Shown here: one piece after another, positions 45,567-58,802 of the stretch
Numbering within the stretch: the first letter of the stretch is position 1
Layout of the letters: each line of letters opens with the position of its first letter
DNA from: Marasmius tenuissimus
Lineage: Eukaryota > Basidiomycota > Agaricomycetes > Agaricales > Marasmiaceae
Direction: 5' to 3'
DNA: 64,000 nucleotides
Assembly: GCA_029532415.1 (NCBI GenBank)
Contig: JAQOTA010000058.1
Location: 1 to 64,000, forward strand
Notes under the pieces: generated by a model
What the model was told of the DNA's origin: nothing
The model's input: only the letters and a program-made list of their open reading frames with translations
Database searches by the model: none
Position numbers and translations under genes: made by a program

Positions 45567-45822
45567 ACCGTTGTGACGTGTTGATCATGGCCGCAATGCA
45601 TTTGGATGGGCTGTGTCGGATTCTCCTTTCTCTGTTATCGTGTCTATACTTTCAGTCTTACTGTATAATCCTTTTTCTTCTGCCATATTGTTCGGGAATT
45701 AGAAACCACATATACATAACTAGTGCGAACGATCCTGTGGGTGTGTACGTGAAGCGGATGTCAGAAGCTACTCTAATTTGGCTGGGGCTCCGGCAGGCAT
45801 AATTGCTTTATCCATTCCATCC

Positions 45823-47534
45823 ATGTTGACGACTTACGGGTGGTGTTGTGTTCTCTGGGTTGTCCTGATTCCTTTTCAATATGGACAACATATCAGTATT
45901 CTCAACCAAATTCACTCTGCAATAGCTTGCGAGGTTCCTCCTCTGTCCACCTCTACTCTTCCCCCATGTTTCCCGATGGACAACTTTGTGTTCTCTGTCG
46001 TGACCTCAATCTTCACGATAGGTGGACTGTTAGGGAGTGCTTTTGCGAACGTATTTATGGATAGATATGGTCGACGAGGGTCTGCAAGGATAAGTGCGTT
46101 CTGTGTTGCTCTGGGAAGTGCAATCATGGGCCTTGGTGGTGGTGTTACTGCGTTGAGTTTGGAAGGTGAGTACCACATCTACCTCCACGCAGTTCTTCAT
46201 TCTCACTGGATACTCAAAACTAGATTCCTGGTTGGGATTGGATCTGGCATTGGGATATGCCTAGGACCTGTTTACATCGCTGAAATTACCCCCAAGAATA
46301 TAGCTGGAACTGTTGGTACGTGTCCCCGGGAAGGCCTTACGTCCAATTATAGCGCACTTACCCCGCATACACACATCCCGCAGGTATCTTGACACAGCTC
46401 GGAATCGTCCTTGGAATATTCATCACTCAACTCTTGGGACTCTACTTTGCTTCACCCAGTTCATGGAGATTCGTATTCTTTTTCTCGTTCGCAGTGTCCG
46501 TGGTACAGCTGTTCCTCAGCCCAAGCATTGCCGAGAGCCCGAGATGGTTGAGGAATATCAGTGTACATGCCACACAGGAAGCGAAGGCGATCGAGAGAAA
46601 GCTTTGGGCGAAGAATGCGGGTATGTCGATTCGAACAGAAGGACGTTTATTCCGCGAGTTGATACACTCGTTTTCACAGATTCCGCTTCCGATCCTCTCC
46701 TGGATGAATCTGACCCAGAAGCTCATCCTGTCGAGCCAGCGTCGCATTCACCACAAACTGCATTGACGGTCCCCCAAATTCTCTTCAACACCCCAGCAGA
46801 CATTCGCGCACCGCTCATCATCGTCACTTGTGCGATGATTGGACAACAAATTTCAGGTTTGTCTACCGAAGTTTCCCTTTGATACGCGTCGCTGAGAACT
46901 ACGGGGCTGTAGGGATCAACGCAGTTCTGTACTACTCGAACGATATTCTCTCGCAGTCCCTCCCAGAACTCGGGAAATACGTCAGCTTGGGCATCACCGT
47001 CGTGAACGTCCTCATGACATTCCCTCCTATCTTTCTCTCCGAGGTAGGTTCCTTGTCTCCGTATACGCGACAGTGCTCAGTCTAACCTTCCTATAGAAAC
47101 TGGGACGCAAGCGCCTCCTCATGCTCTCGACCTCAAGTGCCCTGGTTTGCCTCCTCATGGTCGGAATAGGTCTGAACAACAGCTGGGTCACTATCTCGAG
47201 CATCTTCATTGTTGGATTCGTTATGTCTTTCGCAATCGGGTTGGGTCCAATTCCGTTCGTCATGATTCCCGAAATATCTCCTTACCACGTAAGTTGCGTT
47301 GTTTCTTTGCGCATAATATAAAGCATTGACTTGGTACAGGGCGTATCTGGCTTATCGTCAATCGCTTTGACGCTCAATTGGTTCACAAACTTTGTCGTCG
47401 GGCTTTTCTTCCTCCCATTGAGGAATATGTTGTCCGGTGGCGATCCTAACAAACAGGGAAGAGTGTTTTGGGTATTCGCAGTGGCATTACTTGTTGTGAT
47501 GAGTGTGGTGGGTAAAATGTGGAAAGGACATTAG
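45823..47534 (+). CDS. MFS sugar transporter
   Basis: A sugar-porter family permease with about 12 membrane helices. Family signatures are FMDRYGRRGS after helix 2, RFLVGIGSGIGICLGPVYIAE (helix 4), SIAESPRWL, QQISGINAVLYYS (helix 7), KLGRKRLLML and MIPEISPY-type PFVMIPEISPYHG. It looks most like the Vps73/GLUT-like branch. The ATG at 45,823 gives a short N-terminus leading straight into helix 1 (CCVLWVVLIPFQYGQHISIL); a longer frame begins at TTG and is less likely. Five introns were needed. Substrate unknown. Confidence 0.88.
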
Positions 47535-47578
47535 AAGTACACAAAGAGACAAGGAGAAGAAAAAACTACTACTGCTAC

Positions 47579-48590
47579 TTAGTCTATCTTAACATCAGTC
47601 TCCTCTGTTTTCTGTGCGTTACGGCTCCCCTTTTCCAGTGCGTTGGCCCAAAGAGCGGCACCGACGGTTGAAGTGATGCTGAACGCCATTCCGACGAAGG
47701 GAACGAGTTGGAGGGCGAGAGAGACTGCGCCGAATCTGAACGTGGAGGACAACGTGAGACTGGTGCGCAGTGAAACGAACGGCATGCTACTTACGCAGTA
47801 TATGCACCCCGTCTGCTTGCAACAAACTTGGAACTGGCCTCCTTCGAGTATCCCTTCAGCTGGAAATACCGGGAATGATAACCCGGACCTGATTTCTTGC
47901 CTGGGAAGAATCAAGGGCAAGTCAGGAAAACTGTCCAACAAGGCTAGAGCCATGGAGCAGACTCACCGTTCCAGAGCAAAAATAGGAAGGTACCAACGAC
48001 TGGAATAGAATTGAGGGGTATAGAGATGATATATCGGACTATTCCATCTTTGGAGAATCTGTTGAGAGGTTTTGTAATGGATTTTCCGAGGAGTTTCATG
48101 CCGGATGAAGTGCTTTTGACTTCTCGTCCGCGAGATACGAGTGATTCGTTGCCTTGTTGGAGGAGAACGGCGTCAACTGGGAGAGGGGGTGCGTGTATGA
48201 GCAACATGAACTTGTGAAGAGCAGTAATCACTCACAGATCTGGTCTTGAGCAGGTCCGATGAAGAAATTTCTGGCCACCAATGAGCTCAGGAAGTACGCC
48301 TCTCCTAAGACCATGATTGTCGCTGGCAAAAAGGCCAATGGTCCCGAGAACAGTGCACAGAATGCAAGCTGAGGAAGCCATGTAAAGACGAAGAGTCCTG
48401 CTGTAATTCCTAGGGAAACTAGGATGCATTTCCCGACAACAGGTGCCACAGCACGGTATAGAGAAGGATGTGAGCCCAAATAAACGATTCCGTAGACTGG
48501 ATATATCCAAGTTCCGCTTGTAACAGCATCTCTTGTTGTATCCGCGACCTCGGTAATGAGAATTTCAAGTTCTTGCTTGGTAGTGTCCAT
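47579..48590 (-). CDS. EI24/Rrt8-Lds2-like multi-spanning membrane protein
   Basis: The protein has hydrophobic helices (LYRAVAPVVGKCILVSLGIT, LPQLAFCALFSGPLAFLPAT, then IISIPLNSIPVVGTFLFLLW) and a Lys/Glu-rich C-terminus. The pattern YLGSHPSLYRAVAPVV and NSIPVVGTFLFL, then GYHSRYFQLKG, matches the yeast Rrt8/Lds1/Lds2 family of lipid-droplet and spore-wall proteins and the wider EI24 fold. I chose the ATG at 48,590 (MDTTKQELEILITEV), although the frame stays open to 48,797. Five short introns. The assignment is by pattern memory and moderate. Confidence 0.65.
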
Positions 48591-48839
48591 TGTGGAAATG
48601 AGGCAGAGAGTGAGCGACGCGCAGACAGGCAGACACGACTTGAACAGGACTTTATACGCGTGCTCTGGGCGTGGGCCAAGTGTGGCGCAAATCCCCGTGC
48701 AGTTGTCCCTGTGATGTGCTGGTGACGTCAGTAAGTTTAGAACGTCATTACAGTCGCTCATATAAAGCTCATTCATTTCCGCAGTCAAAAAATCCAAAGT
48801 TCCAACTCAATTCTCTCGCAACTTGCCGCAAATTTCAAG

Positions 48840-49566
48840 ATGGCTGCCTCCCCCGCTCTTCCAGGCCTTTTCCTTTGTTTCGCTGCTGCTGTTCTTCTCA
48901 TCTTTGTACGTTCTACATTACTTCTGTTGTCCTGACTTGCATCTCACTCGAGAGGTAGGCTTCGGTATCGGCACCAACATGGAACGCCGTTTACTTCCTG
49001 CAAGGCGGTGAAGTACGATATGGAATTTTTGGCTTTACGGGGAGCGACACGTCCATCGGATACTGGTTTATGGGGCCTGAGTATGCCTTTGATGCTCTCT
49101 CAAGTTGTCTGGCTGCATCTTAATCTGTGCATTTTTACCTCTACAGTGCTGTGAACAGCAGAGCCATGCACAATCTGACCTTTGCTTTGATTCTTCACCC
49201 AATCGGTACGCGTTTCAGCCTTCCTATCGCGTCGCGTTCAACTTACTCACAAATGTTCTTATTGCAGCTGCCGGACTTGCTGGACTAGCAGTCCTATTCG
49301 GTCTTTGCGGAGCTGGTTACCACCGTGCAGGAACCGTTATTATGACTCTTCTCAGCGGTCTTGCCACAATTATCACCCTCATCGTATGGGTCCTCGATAT
49401 GGTCCTGTTCGGCATTACCCGCAACCGCTTCAGGGACAATGGAATTCCTGCCCAGTACGGAAACGCCAACTGGTTGGTCCTTGGTGCACTCGTAGCCCTC
49501 CTCCTCGGCTTCTGCAGCAGCGCGTGTGGTATCTTTGGAAGCTACAGACGACGCGGAACGTATTAA
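48840..49566 (+). CDS. PalI/Rim9-SUR7 family membrane protein
   Basis: A small four-helix plasma-membrane protein of the type that assists ambient pH sensing (PalI/Rim9) or eisosomes (SUR7). Helix 1 is PGLFLCFAAAVLLIFASVSA. The extracellular loop reads YFLQGGEVRYGIFGFTGSD, then helices LAGLAVLFGLCGAGY, AGTVIMTLLSGLATIITLIV and LVLGALVALLLGFCSSACGI. The end is SYRRRGTY. Three introns of about 55-70 nt. Divergent from the EI24-like gene across 249 bp. Confidence 0.78.
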
Positions 49567-50195
49567 ACACGTGATCTGACGAAAAGAAACGAATCGATCA
49601 CACCCAACAAGTTTTTTGGATGAAAGTCGAGGCCAACTTCGACACGAACAGTCTACGCTAATTCACGCACCTTGTACTTATTAAACCCCTTGTATTTTTG
49701 GACCTTTTACTTGCCACTTCACCTATGTATTTCACCTTCTTACTTCCATCTAGTGTACTTCACCTTCTTTCTTCCATCTATAATGTACTTCCCTCTTTGT
49801 TTATATAACTTTGCGAACTAATGCAGTGATATATTGCAAAACAATGCGAGTAGTGATTAGAAGCGAAAACAGCGTAATAATTGAAGGCAGACTAAAAAGA
49901 AAATTGCAGGAGGGTAGACGAAAGACGGAGACGAGGAGCGAGAAAGAGAGATACACTTGTCGACGGGTATTTTCATGTCAGCTTTAAAAAACGTTTTCAG
50001 GTATGTAGATCCGTATTCTATAGAAGAAGTTGAAGCAATCGGAATCTCCGGAAAGCATGAGCAACAAGAAGTATGATATCCGGAAAACAAAGGAAAGAAG
50101 GAAAATGGCAGATTGAATAGCCTTTATTTCGCCGCCTGAGCCTGAAGAGGTCAATAGATCGTCAGTCCAACTTCACAGTCAACCAAGAGAGACAA
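49567..50195. other. Convergent 3' flanks of the PalI-like and Pom1-like genes
   Basis: A+T-rich sequence with no coding frame. It holds a short pyrimidine-rich tandem repeat at 49,726-49,792 and should contain both polyadenylation regions. Confidence 0.5.
49726..49792 (+). repeat. Imperfect 28-30 bp tandem repeat
   Basis: Two and a third copies of a unit starting TGTAYTTCACCTTCTTTCTT, each ending CCATCTA. It lies in the 3' flank of the PalI-like gene and probably arose by slippage. Confidence 0.7.
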
Positions 50196-53100
50196 TCAAC
50201 TCACGACGTAACCATTGAGCGTCCGGCTCGAATGGTGTGATGAAAGGCTATGAGTTTGTGACGACCTATACGACCTCGACGACGAAGGCACCGTAGTGTT
50301 GTGCGTCGAGCTGCCCGGTGTGGTCGGCACTCCGTTCCCAGCAGTCCGCGCTGACCGTGCAGTAAGCGGCGTCGGAGCACTGATCAACGACTTCTTCGGC
50401 GTCTCCAACAACTCCTTCTTACTGCGACTGCTCAAACTCGTAGTCGACAGCGTACTCTTGCTCGTCGACGCAGGCACCTGCTTCGTTTTCTTTCCCGCCG
50501 TCACGAACGGATGTCGAAGCGCAGCTTGAGGTTTGATCCGCCTTTCAGGGTCCCAGACTAGACACTTGGCGATGAAGTCCACAAACTCTTCGTCGTTGCA
50601 TCGAAGAACTTGAGCAAGCGTCTTGGTACCGGGCCTTCTTCGCCGTCCTTTCGAGTTGATCACCGCTCGCGGTGAACCATTGGGTTCTATGCAGCCAATG
50701 AATCAATCAGCACGTTCAAACACACTACTCGTGAAGTTCACGTACCAAAGAACAGCTTCTTCCTCGAGCTCCGATTCACAAACTCCTTGTCCGGAACGCC
50801 AAGGACCTCCATGATACACGAAAGCTGTTCCTGTTCATTCTCCCCAGGGAATATTGGGAACCCAGTGTAAAGCTCTGCAAGAATGCACCCCAAACTCCAC
50901 ATATCGATCGCCATGTGGTAGTTCATGCCGAGGATGACTTCGGGAGACCGATAGAACCGACTCTGGATGTAGGTGTAGACTGAAACGGTCGCGTGAGCAT
51001 TTGGTACGTGAACACCCAAACGAGCTTCACTTACTCTTCTCGTGCTCGAAGCAACTACTTCCAAAATCGATGACCTTCAGTGCGCTCTTGGCTGGGTGAC
51101 GTAGCAGGACATTCTGTGAATAGGAACGTTTCATCAAAACTCACGAAAAGGTCATTCAACGGTGAAGAACTCACCTCAGGTTTCAGGTCACAGTGGACAA
51201 TACGGTGGTGCCGCATAAGGGAAAGGGATAACAACATTTGGCTCGTAAATCGTCGGATGAGAGAGGTCGTGAAGCCGACGAATCCATTGGCCTTGATGAG
51301 TTCGTAAAGGTTGATGCTCAGGAGTTCCATTGCGATGCATAAATGATTTCTAAAGTAAAAGTGTTCCGTCATCTTGATAACATGATGTTTCTCTTCCGCG
51401 TCCTATCATGAAAATGTTGGTTCAGCGAACGCACACACAACCATGAGTCCACAAAGTAAGGCTTACCCATTTCCTCAGGCTATCCAAAATCTTGATTTCC
51501 ACCAGGGCTTGATGATGGAACCGCTTCTTGTTCCTAATGATCTTGATAGCGACAGATTCTCCCGTACAATGGTCCCTGCAATGTAAAACCTGCCCGAACG
51601 AACCCTTTCCCAGAGTATCGACAATCTCGTATCGATACCCGAGATGATCCCGAGTGACAACTTGGTAGTCGCCTCGATCGTCATCATATCCGTAGTTGTT
51701 GGTGGAAATATCCGGACTCCCCATGTTCTTCTTGCTTCGAGCACCAATGTAGTAAACTGCGGGATAATCAAGAATCTCCTTTCTTTCATATTCACACAAG
51801 TACTGGCTCTGCGGGCTGCTGAGAACACCTGGACACGCGTGTCAAACGAGGCGAAGGAACAGAACACGATGTTTGTACTCACTTGCGGGTGTTAGCGGCT
51901 GACCAGGTGGTATTGGCTCGGGGAACTTGAGGAGTTCGTCCAACTCTTCCTGCGTGGCACCAGTCTGCAGCTTCTTGGCTTGTTGTCTCCGAATGTAATG
52001 CATCATCTCCTCATCACCCAATGTCTCTTCATCGTCGACCGAGCTCGGGGAAGGTGAGGGTGTTGAAAGAGATTGGCGACTTGAGCTCGAGTTCCCGGCG
52101 TTGGCATTCTGTGAGTTGTTGGCATTTGAACGCGCAGACGACAGCGAGATCTTCGGGCTGAGAAGTTTGAGCCCTTTCGACGGTGAGAGAGCAGAAAAAC
52201 GATGATGAGAAGACGACGATTCGTTCCCGGCAGTCGCGGTAGTGGACATCGAGGCAACAGACGAGCTGGAAGGCTTACGTAAACCAGTGAAGGAGATAGA
52301 TTCACGATTGCTCTTGCGAGGGAGGATGCTGCCTGTGGCAGATGCACTATTCGATATCTGACGAGGAATCCGAGGTGCCGTTGCTGCTCCTACAGCCGGG
52401 GACACCCTTGTCGAAGACGTTCTGCCAACAGTCCTGGGCGAGGCTTGCCCATCGTTTTCCATTACACCAAACTCGTTCATAGTCGCGGCACTTGGTGAGC
52501 CATTCCTCGACGAGGCCAACGTGCTAACATTCGTACTGGTCCGGCGCGCGGTGATCGTGGACTGAGATCCCCTGGTAGTGGGTGAACCCGCTGCCGAGGT
52601 TCGGCTCGAGATACGAGGGATCTTGGTCGGGGTTTCTTTGGGCAGGCCAGACACGGAATTCATGGCAGATGACGGTGGCTCCTTGTTCTCCTTTGATGTT
52701 TGTGCCACGCCGACTGTACCCACGGAGGGAGAGCCAGCAATGGTTGGAAGCTGAGTGCGACTGCGAAGTGAGGCATCGGACTGCTTCTGCATCGAACTTG
52801 CCGTCTGTGAAGTGGCTCGGGAGGAGGAAGATGTCGATCGTGTAGTGACAGGGGTGGAAGACGACGGTGACGATGGAGCGCCGGATGATTTGAGCCTTGC
52901 AACACGTTGAGCGGTGACCGGTTCCAAAGCAGAAATCTGCATCGGCGGCATATGGACAGGGGACTTGGGTTTCCTAGGATCAGTGGACGAAAGAGTCTAA
53001 ACAAGGAGAAAAAGCTTGAGTTGCAGATGCCACAAATATACGAATGAAAACACACCTTTCCCCTCTTTCTACCCATGAGAACCGAGGAGATCCTACTCTC

Positions 53101-55850
53101 GCTACGATCCTTATCATCCTTCTTCTGCTTCTCCTTCTCTTGTCTCCTCTCAGCATCTCTGATCGCATCTCGAGCTTTTTGCACTTCCTTCGCAGACTCT
53201 TTAGCATCTGAGTGTAGGCTCTTCCTCGAGCTGGATCCCTTCAGGAGGGATGGAAGAGTAAATACCGAAGATTTCCTGTGGGAGGCAGTCGTCGAAGGCG
53301 GATTGTAATCATTACCGGGCGATGAACTCTGCTTGTAACGCGCTGTTGCTGACAGCATACCATCAGAAGGTAAGGGAGGAGAGGTCGAGGCAGGAGGTGG
53401 CATCGATTGTGATGATGACCGGCGGAAGAAAGGGATAGAAGATGGTGTGAGCCGCTTTGACTGATGACGACGCACGGACGAGCTGGGACTCAATGGACCA
53501 GAAGACTGAGTCTGGGGTGCCGATAATCCTGCGTTCGTACTCGCGCTGGAGTCCGTACCCGTTCGACTGGATACAAGGCCGCGATCGGGAGTTTTCGAAA
53601 GCGGAGCGGAGTGGAGTGGGGAGGGGATAGCAGGCGTTCGCACAGACCCCACCGAGGATAGCGACGCCAGAGACGTTGCCGAACCCATCGCATCTGGCTG
53701 GGTGGGTGACCATGGACTCTTCGATGTACCAGAGGATGGAGATAGTGCATGATCTTTGGAAGTCGACTTTCTCAGTGTCGATCCCGATCCATGAGGGCTC
53801 GTGTGTTTGCTGGCAGACGGCGAACTGGAAAGCTTCAAGTTAAGAGCACTCGAGAAACTCCATTTCTTCGAAGGAGTCTTCAATACCGCAGCAGAAGCAG
53901 ACTCTGATCCACTTGCATGGCTCGAAGTGGGCCGCTTGCTCTGCCTCTTCGACAGTTTGTTAGAGGATTGCGGTGGTTGCTCCACAGTCGGGACTTCTAG
54001 AGACACGACTCGTTCTTGGTCGGACAATTCGTGGCTGCTTCGTGGCATGTCCTGGCTGGAGGGTGGGAAGCTGACTCCTACAGCAGTCGATGGAGGGGAC
54101 CGATAGTTGGAAAGGTCCTTGGGTAATGGAGGCACAGGAGGAACTGCACCCTCTTCCCCACTGGGCTCGCCGCTTGCGAGCGACGCAACGCGATCCTTGA
54201 AAGAGTTGGCATCGCCAGAGTGTATGCTGGAGATATCGCTGCCGGCGCTGTTCCTCCTAGCTTTGCTATTTCCAGTTGACGGTCGAGGAGATGCTACAGA
54301 TGTGACGCTGGTAGCGGCAGACATGGTGACAGAGTCTCGGGAGCTGGTGGTAGGGGTGCTGGCAATGGTTGCAGACGAAGCCGATCCACGTTTGGGAGTG
54401 AAGCTAGAGCGTGCGCTAGAGGCTCCTGTCTTCTTTGGTGTCTTCTCCACGGTCACTTGCTGTCGCTGTTCATCGCTGCTTACAGCACTACCTGCTGTCC
54501 CCTCTCCATTATCACCAAGGATAGCCATCCCAATGGTTGGACGTTGGGTGGGTTCCCTTTCCTTCACACTGATAGCGCTATCACGTCCTTCTCTTCGCTT
54601 TGCGCTACCCTCGATCCCTTCCCACTCACTGCCCGACTTCTTACCCGGCGTCCCTGGACGACTCTGGCTGCTTTGTCGATGGAAACTGCCAACACTAGCC
54701 CGTGCGCGAGCCGTTTTCCCAACCATGCCATCGATCTTGCGTAACGCCTCGACAGTTTGATCGTCACTCATATCCAGCCAGCCTTCCTGTGTCCCTCTGA
54801 GAAGAGAATGTGCGACGTTGGCGGAGGAGTGACCCTCTTTCAACGGCGGAGAGTTGAGCGGTGGAGATTGTGGAGCAGGTCCGTTGCTCGCAGTTCTAAT
54901 GAACTGCTGGATGGAGGAAGAAGACGGAGATGGTGGGAGATGTGAGAAGTCGGTGTTCTGAACGCGTCGTAAATGGACGGGGTCTTGGGGGTTCGATGAG
55001 GTCGAACTCTGGCGACTATGGTGTCTCTCTACTGGACCTCGAGAAGACGAAGAGACGTTCTTTGAGCTGCTGCTCAGATTGAGACCCAAGCTCTCCCTGC
55101 GTCGTTCCTTCCCCTTGCCCTGCTCTCTGGGGGACAGTCCAGACATGCCAGTTGCTGTGAGGCTTCGATGTTTGCGCGCCGAGGATTTAATATCCTCTTT
55201 GGGTTTCTCTTTGGCTGAATTGGTAGTAGCGCGCCTTGAGACCAGCGAGCCAGTCTGATCAAGCTCAAACTCGTCAGAAGTACGCTTTCTGGCTCGACGA
55301 GGGGCTTGACTGAAGGAACTTGGGGGAGAAGAGACGGCCTCGTTCGGATCTGAAGGCACTGGGGGAGCGGGCTCGCCCCGTTTGGATTTACGTGGATAGA
55401 GAATCTCTTCTCCGCCACTCTCCTCAGTCATGGAAGGACGTGTACGCAATGGTTGCTTGACATCAGGGAGCTGCAGAAGAGGTCAGATTTGAGCAATGAG
55501 CAAAAAATATAGAGCAGTGAAGCACGCACATCCTCTTTTTCAGACAATTCACCGTCAATCGCCTCAATGGTCCAGCCAGAAGGACTGTCGCTGTCTCTTG
55601 TCCCGCCCGACTCGTTCACGTCAGCCTCCAGGAAGGAATCGGAACTGTTCTCCTTGACATAGCGAGGAGTAGCTAGCTCTCCTACGCCCACTAGCGCGGC
55701 CCTGTCAATCTCTTTCGCGGGTGTCCTTGGGAAATCACTTGGAGAAGGAGATTCGCCAAAATAGTAGGGATCGATTCTGGACGACGACGCAGAACTCGGA
55801 GAGCGAGAAGAAGGATAGTTTTCAGGGATTTGGAGGGTATTTGGTCCCAT
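50196..55850 (-). CDS. POM1: Pom1-type DYRK protein kinase with very long disordered N-terminus
   Basis: DYRK kinases of this type control cell polarity and size. The kinase domain is at the C-terminal end: glycine loop [28 protein letters not shown], catalytic loop [22 protein letters not shown], and the DYRK activation loop [17 protein letters not shown]. The DYRK homology box [14 protein letters not shown] lies just before it. Before that are about 1,250 residues of Ser/Pro/Thr-rich low-complexity sequence in three large exons. Total length is about 1,700 residues, longer than fission yeast Pom1. The C-terminal tail after HPFVTAGKK is also Ser-rich and ends GYVVS. About eight introns. Confidence 0.88.
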
Positions 55851-56389
55851 TACTGCTCACCGACGTCGACAGTGAGCCTGGGATTGGTCTTGGACGACCT
55901 GAACGAGAGTGATAGAGGTTCCACAATGTGCCAGGATGTTGATTAGGTAAGCTCTTTCCCATCTGTCATCCTCAGATGTATTCTTGACATTCCATTGTTC
56001 TGATCCACGTTCAACTATCCGGCCACGCAGGCCACGCTCATTAGCATCACACTGTTATTCTTGCTTTGAACCTCTCTTTTGCGCCTATTCAGGGACAAAG
56101 AGGGTTCATTTCATGAATGAAGCGGGAATGAAGCAGGAATGCAGTAATCCTTTCCCGGATTGTTCAAGTATATTGGCTGGTAGATGCTCAGAATTTAATA
56201 TTAACGGACCGCTCTCAGTTCAGTGCTAGCAAGCTCCGATGCTCCTGTCAAGACCATTGAGCACTTTGAGAGCTTGTTTGAACGTGCTGGGCAGGAGAGA
56301 GGGCGTTAGTGAGCTCTGGTGGCAAGCGTGATTGATTAGCGCCCGTCCCACGTGGTTTGGCATATTTTTCTTTCTCCTCAACTCCCACT
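55851..56389. other. Divergent intergenic region, POM1 and SSF1
   Basis: This 539 bp stretch holds two divergent promoters. No TATA box or repeat stands out. A pyrimidine-rich leader lies directly before the SSF1 start codon. Confidence 0.4.
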
Positions 56390-57880
56390 ATGGCCCGTCG
56401 TAGAAAAAACAGAACTCATCTCAAGGGTGCAGGTGCCGAGAATGAAACCGCAAAAAGCTCGGATCCCAAGTCGTTCATCATCAAACATGGTCAAGTCGGC
56501 TCTTCACTCACACAACTCGTTCGCGACTTCAGAAAAGTGATGGAACCCAACACTGCCAGCCGCCTGAAGGTAAATTCATGTTCACTTTACCGCATCTCTC
56601 AGCAGTTGAATTGCAACAGGAAAGAAACAGGAATAAACTCAGAGATTACTTGACCATGGCTCCTGCTCTTGGTGTTACCCATCTACTCGCCTTCACACTT
56701 ACCGATGTTGCACCATCGCTGCGATTGGTCCGATTATCGAATGGACCTACACTCAGTTTCCGTGTGGAGAGGTACAGCTTGATGAAAGATATACTTAAAA
56801 CAACAAAACGAGCGCGAAGTATAGGTCTGGGGTACCTCTCACCACCCCTGGTACGAATGTCACTCAATCCGGTAGACATCTATCTAATTTCACATAATTT
56901 TAGCTTGTCCTCGCCTCTTTCCCTCCACCGTCCGAAGCACCTCCTCACCTCAACCTCGTAATGAAAGCATTCCAGTCCTTGTTCCCCTCCCTTTCACCGC
57001 ACACTCTAAAACTTTCCAGCGCGCGTCGGGTGGTTCTCGTCGCATACAACAGCGAACGAGGTACGATTGACTTCCGGCACTACATTATCACCGTCAAAGC
57101 CTATGGTGTATCCAAACGAGTACGCCGGCTAGTGGAAGGTGACGCCGCATCCAAAAACACCACAGCCTCTGGAATTCCCGATCTTGGACTAGAAAAGGAC
57201 ATTGCGGACTTTGTCTTACGAAAACGAGGAGAACTCGGCCCAGATGCTGGATACGAAAGTGCCGCGTCTTCCGCTGATAGTGTTGCTGGAGATGAGGGTG
57301 ATGCTGTCGACCTCGCTGATGACTACGTTGGAAGGAACAACAAGAAGGGCCAACGAAGAGCAGTCAGGCTGGACGAAGTCGGACCCAGGATGGAGTTGCG
57401 GTTGGTGAAGATTTCAGAGGGTGTACCGGGGAAAGAAGGACAAGTCATGTATCATGAATTTGGTGAGGCGCTTCGTTCGAATCGTTCCAGATATTATTTT
57501 GCTGATATCTGTTTGCAGTCAAAAAGTCAAAGAAGGAGATTGCGGAGCAGAAGGCTGCACACGCCGCCAAGGAGAAACTTAGGAAGGAGAGAAGAGAAGA
57601 ACAAGAGCGTAACGTGGCACGGAAGAAGGGGGAGAAAGAGGGTAAGAAGGGGGCTTCAAACGACCAGGACGAGGAGGCAGAAGACGATGAGTTGGATGAA
57701 GATGAAGAAGACCTGCCGGATGATGGTGAGGATGCTTGGGACGACGACGAAGAGGTGACTGATGGTGAGGATTCGGGCTTCGACAGTGATGTTGAAGGCG
57801 ACGCAGCAAGTGAAAGCAGCGACGACGAAGAACCAGACCCGAGACCGAAGAAAAAATTCAAGGGAAAGGGGAAGCGTTGA
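56390..57880 (+). CDS. SSF1: Ribosome biogenesis Brix protein Ssf1/Peter Pan
   Basis: Ssf1 helps assemble the 60S subunit in the nucleolus. The start MARRRKNRTHLK is the family N-terminus. The Brix domain runs from KSFIIKHGQVGSSLTQLVRD through LGVTHLLAFTLTD to LDEVGPRMELRLVKISEGVP and MYHEFVKKSKKE. The C-terminus is a Lys/Arg helix, then a long acidic run with Asp and Glu, then KKKFKGKGKR. Three or four introns. The ORF stays open 33 nt upstream (to 56,357) but the conserved start is at 56,390. The stop is 54 bp from the end of the convergent heme lyase gene. Confidence 0.93.
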
Positions 57881-57934
57881 ATTATCGGTAGATATTATAC
57901 ATTGTCTATCATACGTATCTCTTTGCCTACCACC

Positions 57935-58650
57935 TTACTGAGAGTCCCGCCCGAACCACTTAGAAAACGCCTGGCCCACTCTCATCTTCGCTCCTTCCCA
58001 AGTGTCCAATGCAGGCCGCACGTCAAGGTAAAACGACACGTTCTTCGACCCTGCTTCGGAACGACCGGTGTAGAAGTCGATGATATATCGTGTGCGAATC
58101 CCGCAACGATCCACAACCCAGTCGTGCCTGTCGAAAGGTGCTGCATATCTATCCATGAAGAACCCATTAGAACGTAGTGCTTTGGGAGAACGAGACCCAC
58201 GTACCCTAGTAGCATCTTCCAACGAGCTCGTGGACTGCGGTCGTTTGGCCTACCCTTGAAGTTAACGAGCTTGACTCCCCCACACGCTTCGCCACCCCGA
58301 CCTTGCTCCCATTTGAGTATTTCAGACCAGGCGCGCTCGTTGACAGCGTTGTGTATGGGTACAATCGTCTTCATGTCGGCTTCTTGGGGGTTATGATTTT
58401 TCCTTGCCATGGCCGCAAAGAACTGTGATTCAGAAGGATACACCCAATTTCCGTCCGACTCTCTCGGTATTGACGAGACCTCTCTGTCCGAAGAGAGAAC
58501 ATGTTTTGCGTGAGGATTCGGGGAAGATGAAAAGAGAGTAGTCCAATTTGAATGTGTCGAAGGGCCGACTGGACATGACTCTTGGTCTGATTTGCCCGGG
58601 GCGGCGTGATCAACTGGGCATTTTGCAGCCGAACTCTCCGAGGAGGACAT
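57935..58650 (-). CDS. CYC3: Cytochrome c heme lyase (holocytochrome c synthase)
   Basis: The enzyme attaches heme to apocytochrome c in the mitochondrial intermembrane space. Two heme-regulatory CPV motifs are near the start (AKCPVDH, ESCPVGP). The conserved body reads NWVYPSESQFFAAMARKNHN, IVPIHNAVNERAWSEILKWE, then GYAAPFDRHDWVVDRCG and VSFYLDVRPALDTWEGAKMR. A 55 nt intron with donor GTACGT separates WKMLLG from YAAPFDRH. About 220 residues, normal. It shares a 152 bp divergent promoter with the nitronate monooxygenase gene. Confidence 0.93.
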
Positions 58651-58802
58651 GGAAGTTTGAAGATGAAAAAATAAAAATTTGTTCCACGCAAAAACACGGT
58701 TACCGGGAAAGTAATTGCCGGCCGGCTCATTTCCCCGCATTACCGGAGTTTCATTAAAAACCATCTTCCTTTCCTTCACCCCCATCCCAGATTCTGACCG
58801 TC

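Noticed and set aside
45778..45822. Longer N-terminus for the sugar transporter from TTG at 45,778
   Set aside because: TTG starts are not expected in a fungal nuclear gene, and the ATG at 45,823 leads straight into the first helix.
53801..54760. Long plus-strand frames opposite the Pom1-like kinase
   Set aside because: They mirror the low-complexity Ser/Pro-rich exon of the kinase gene and have no independent features.
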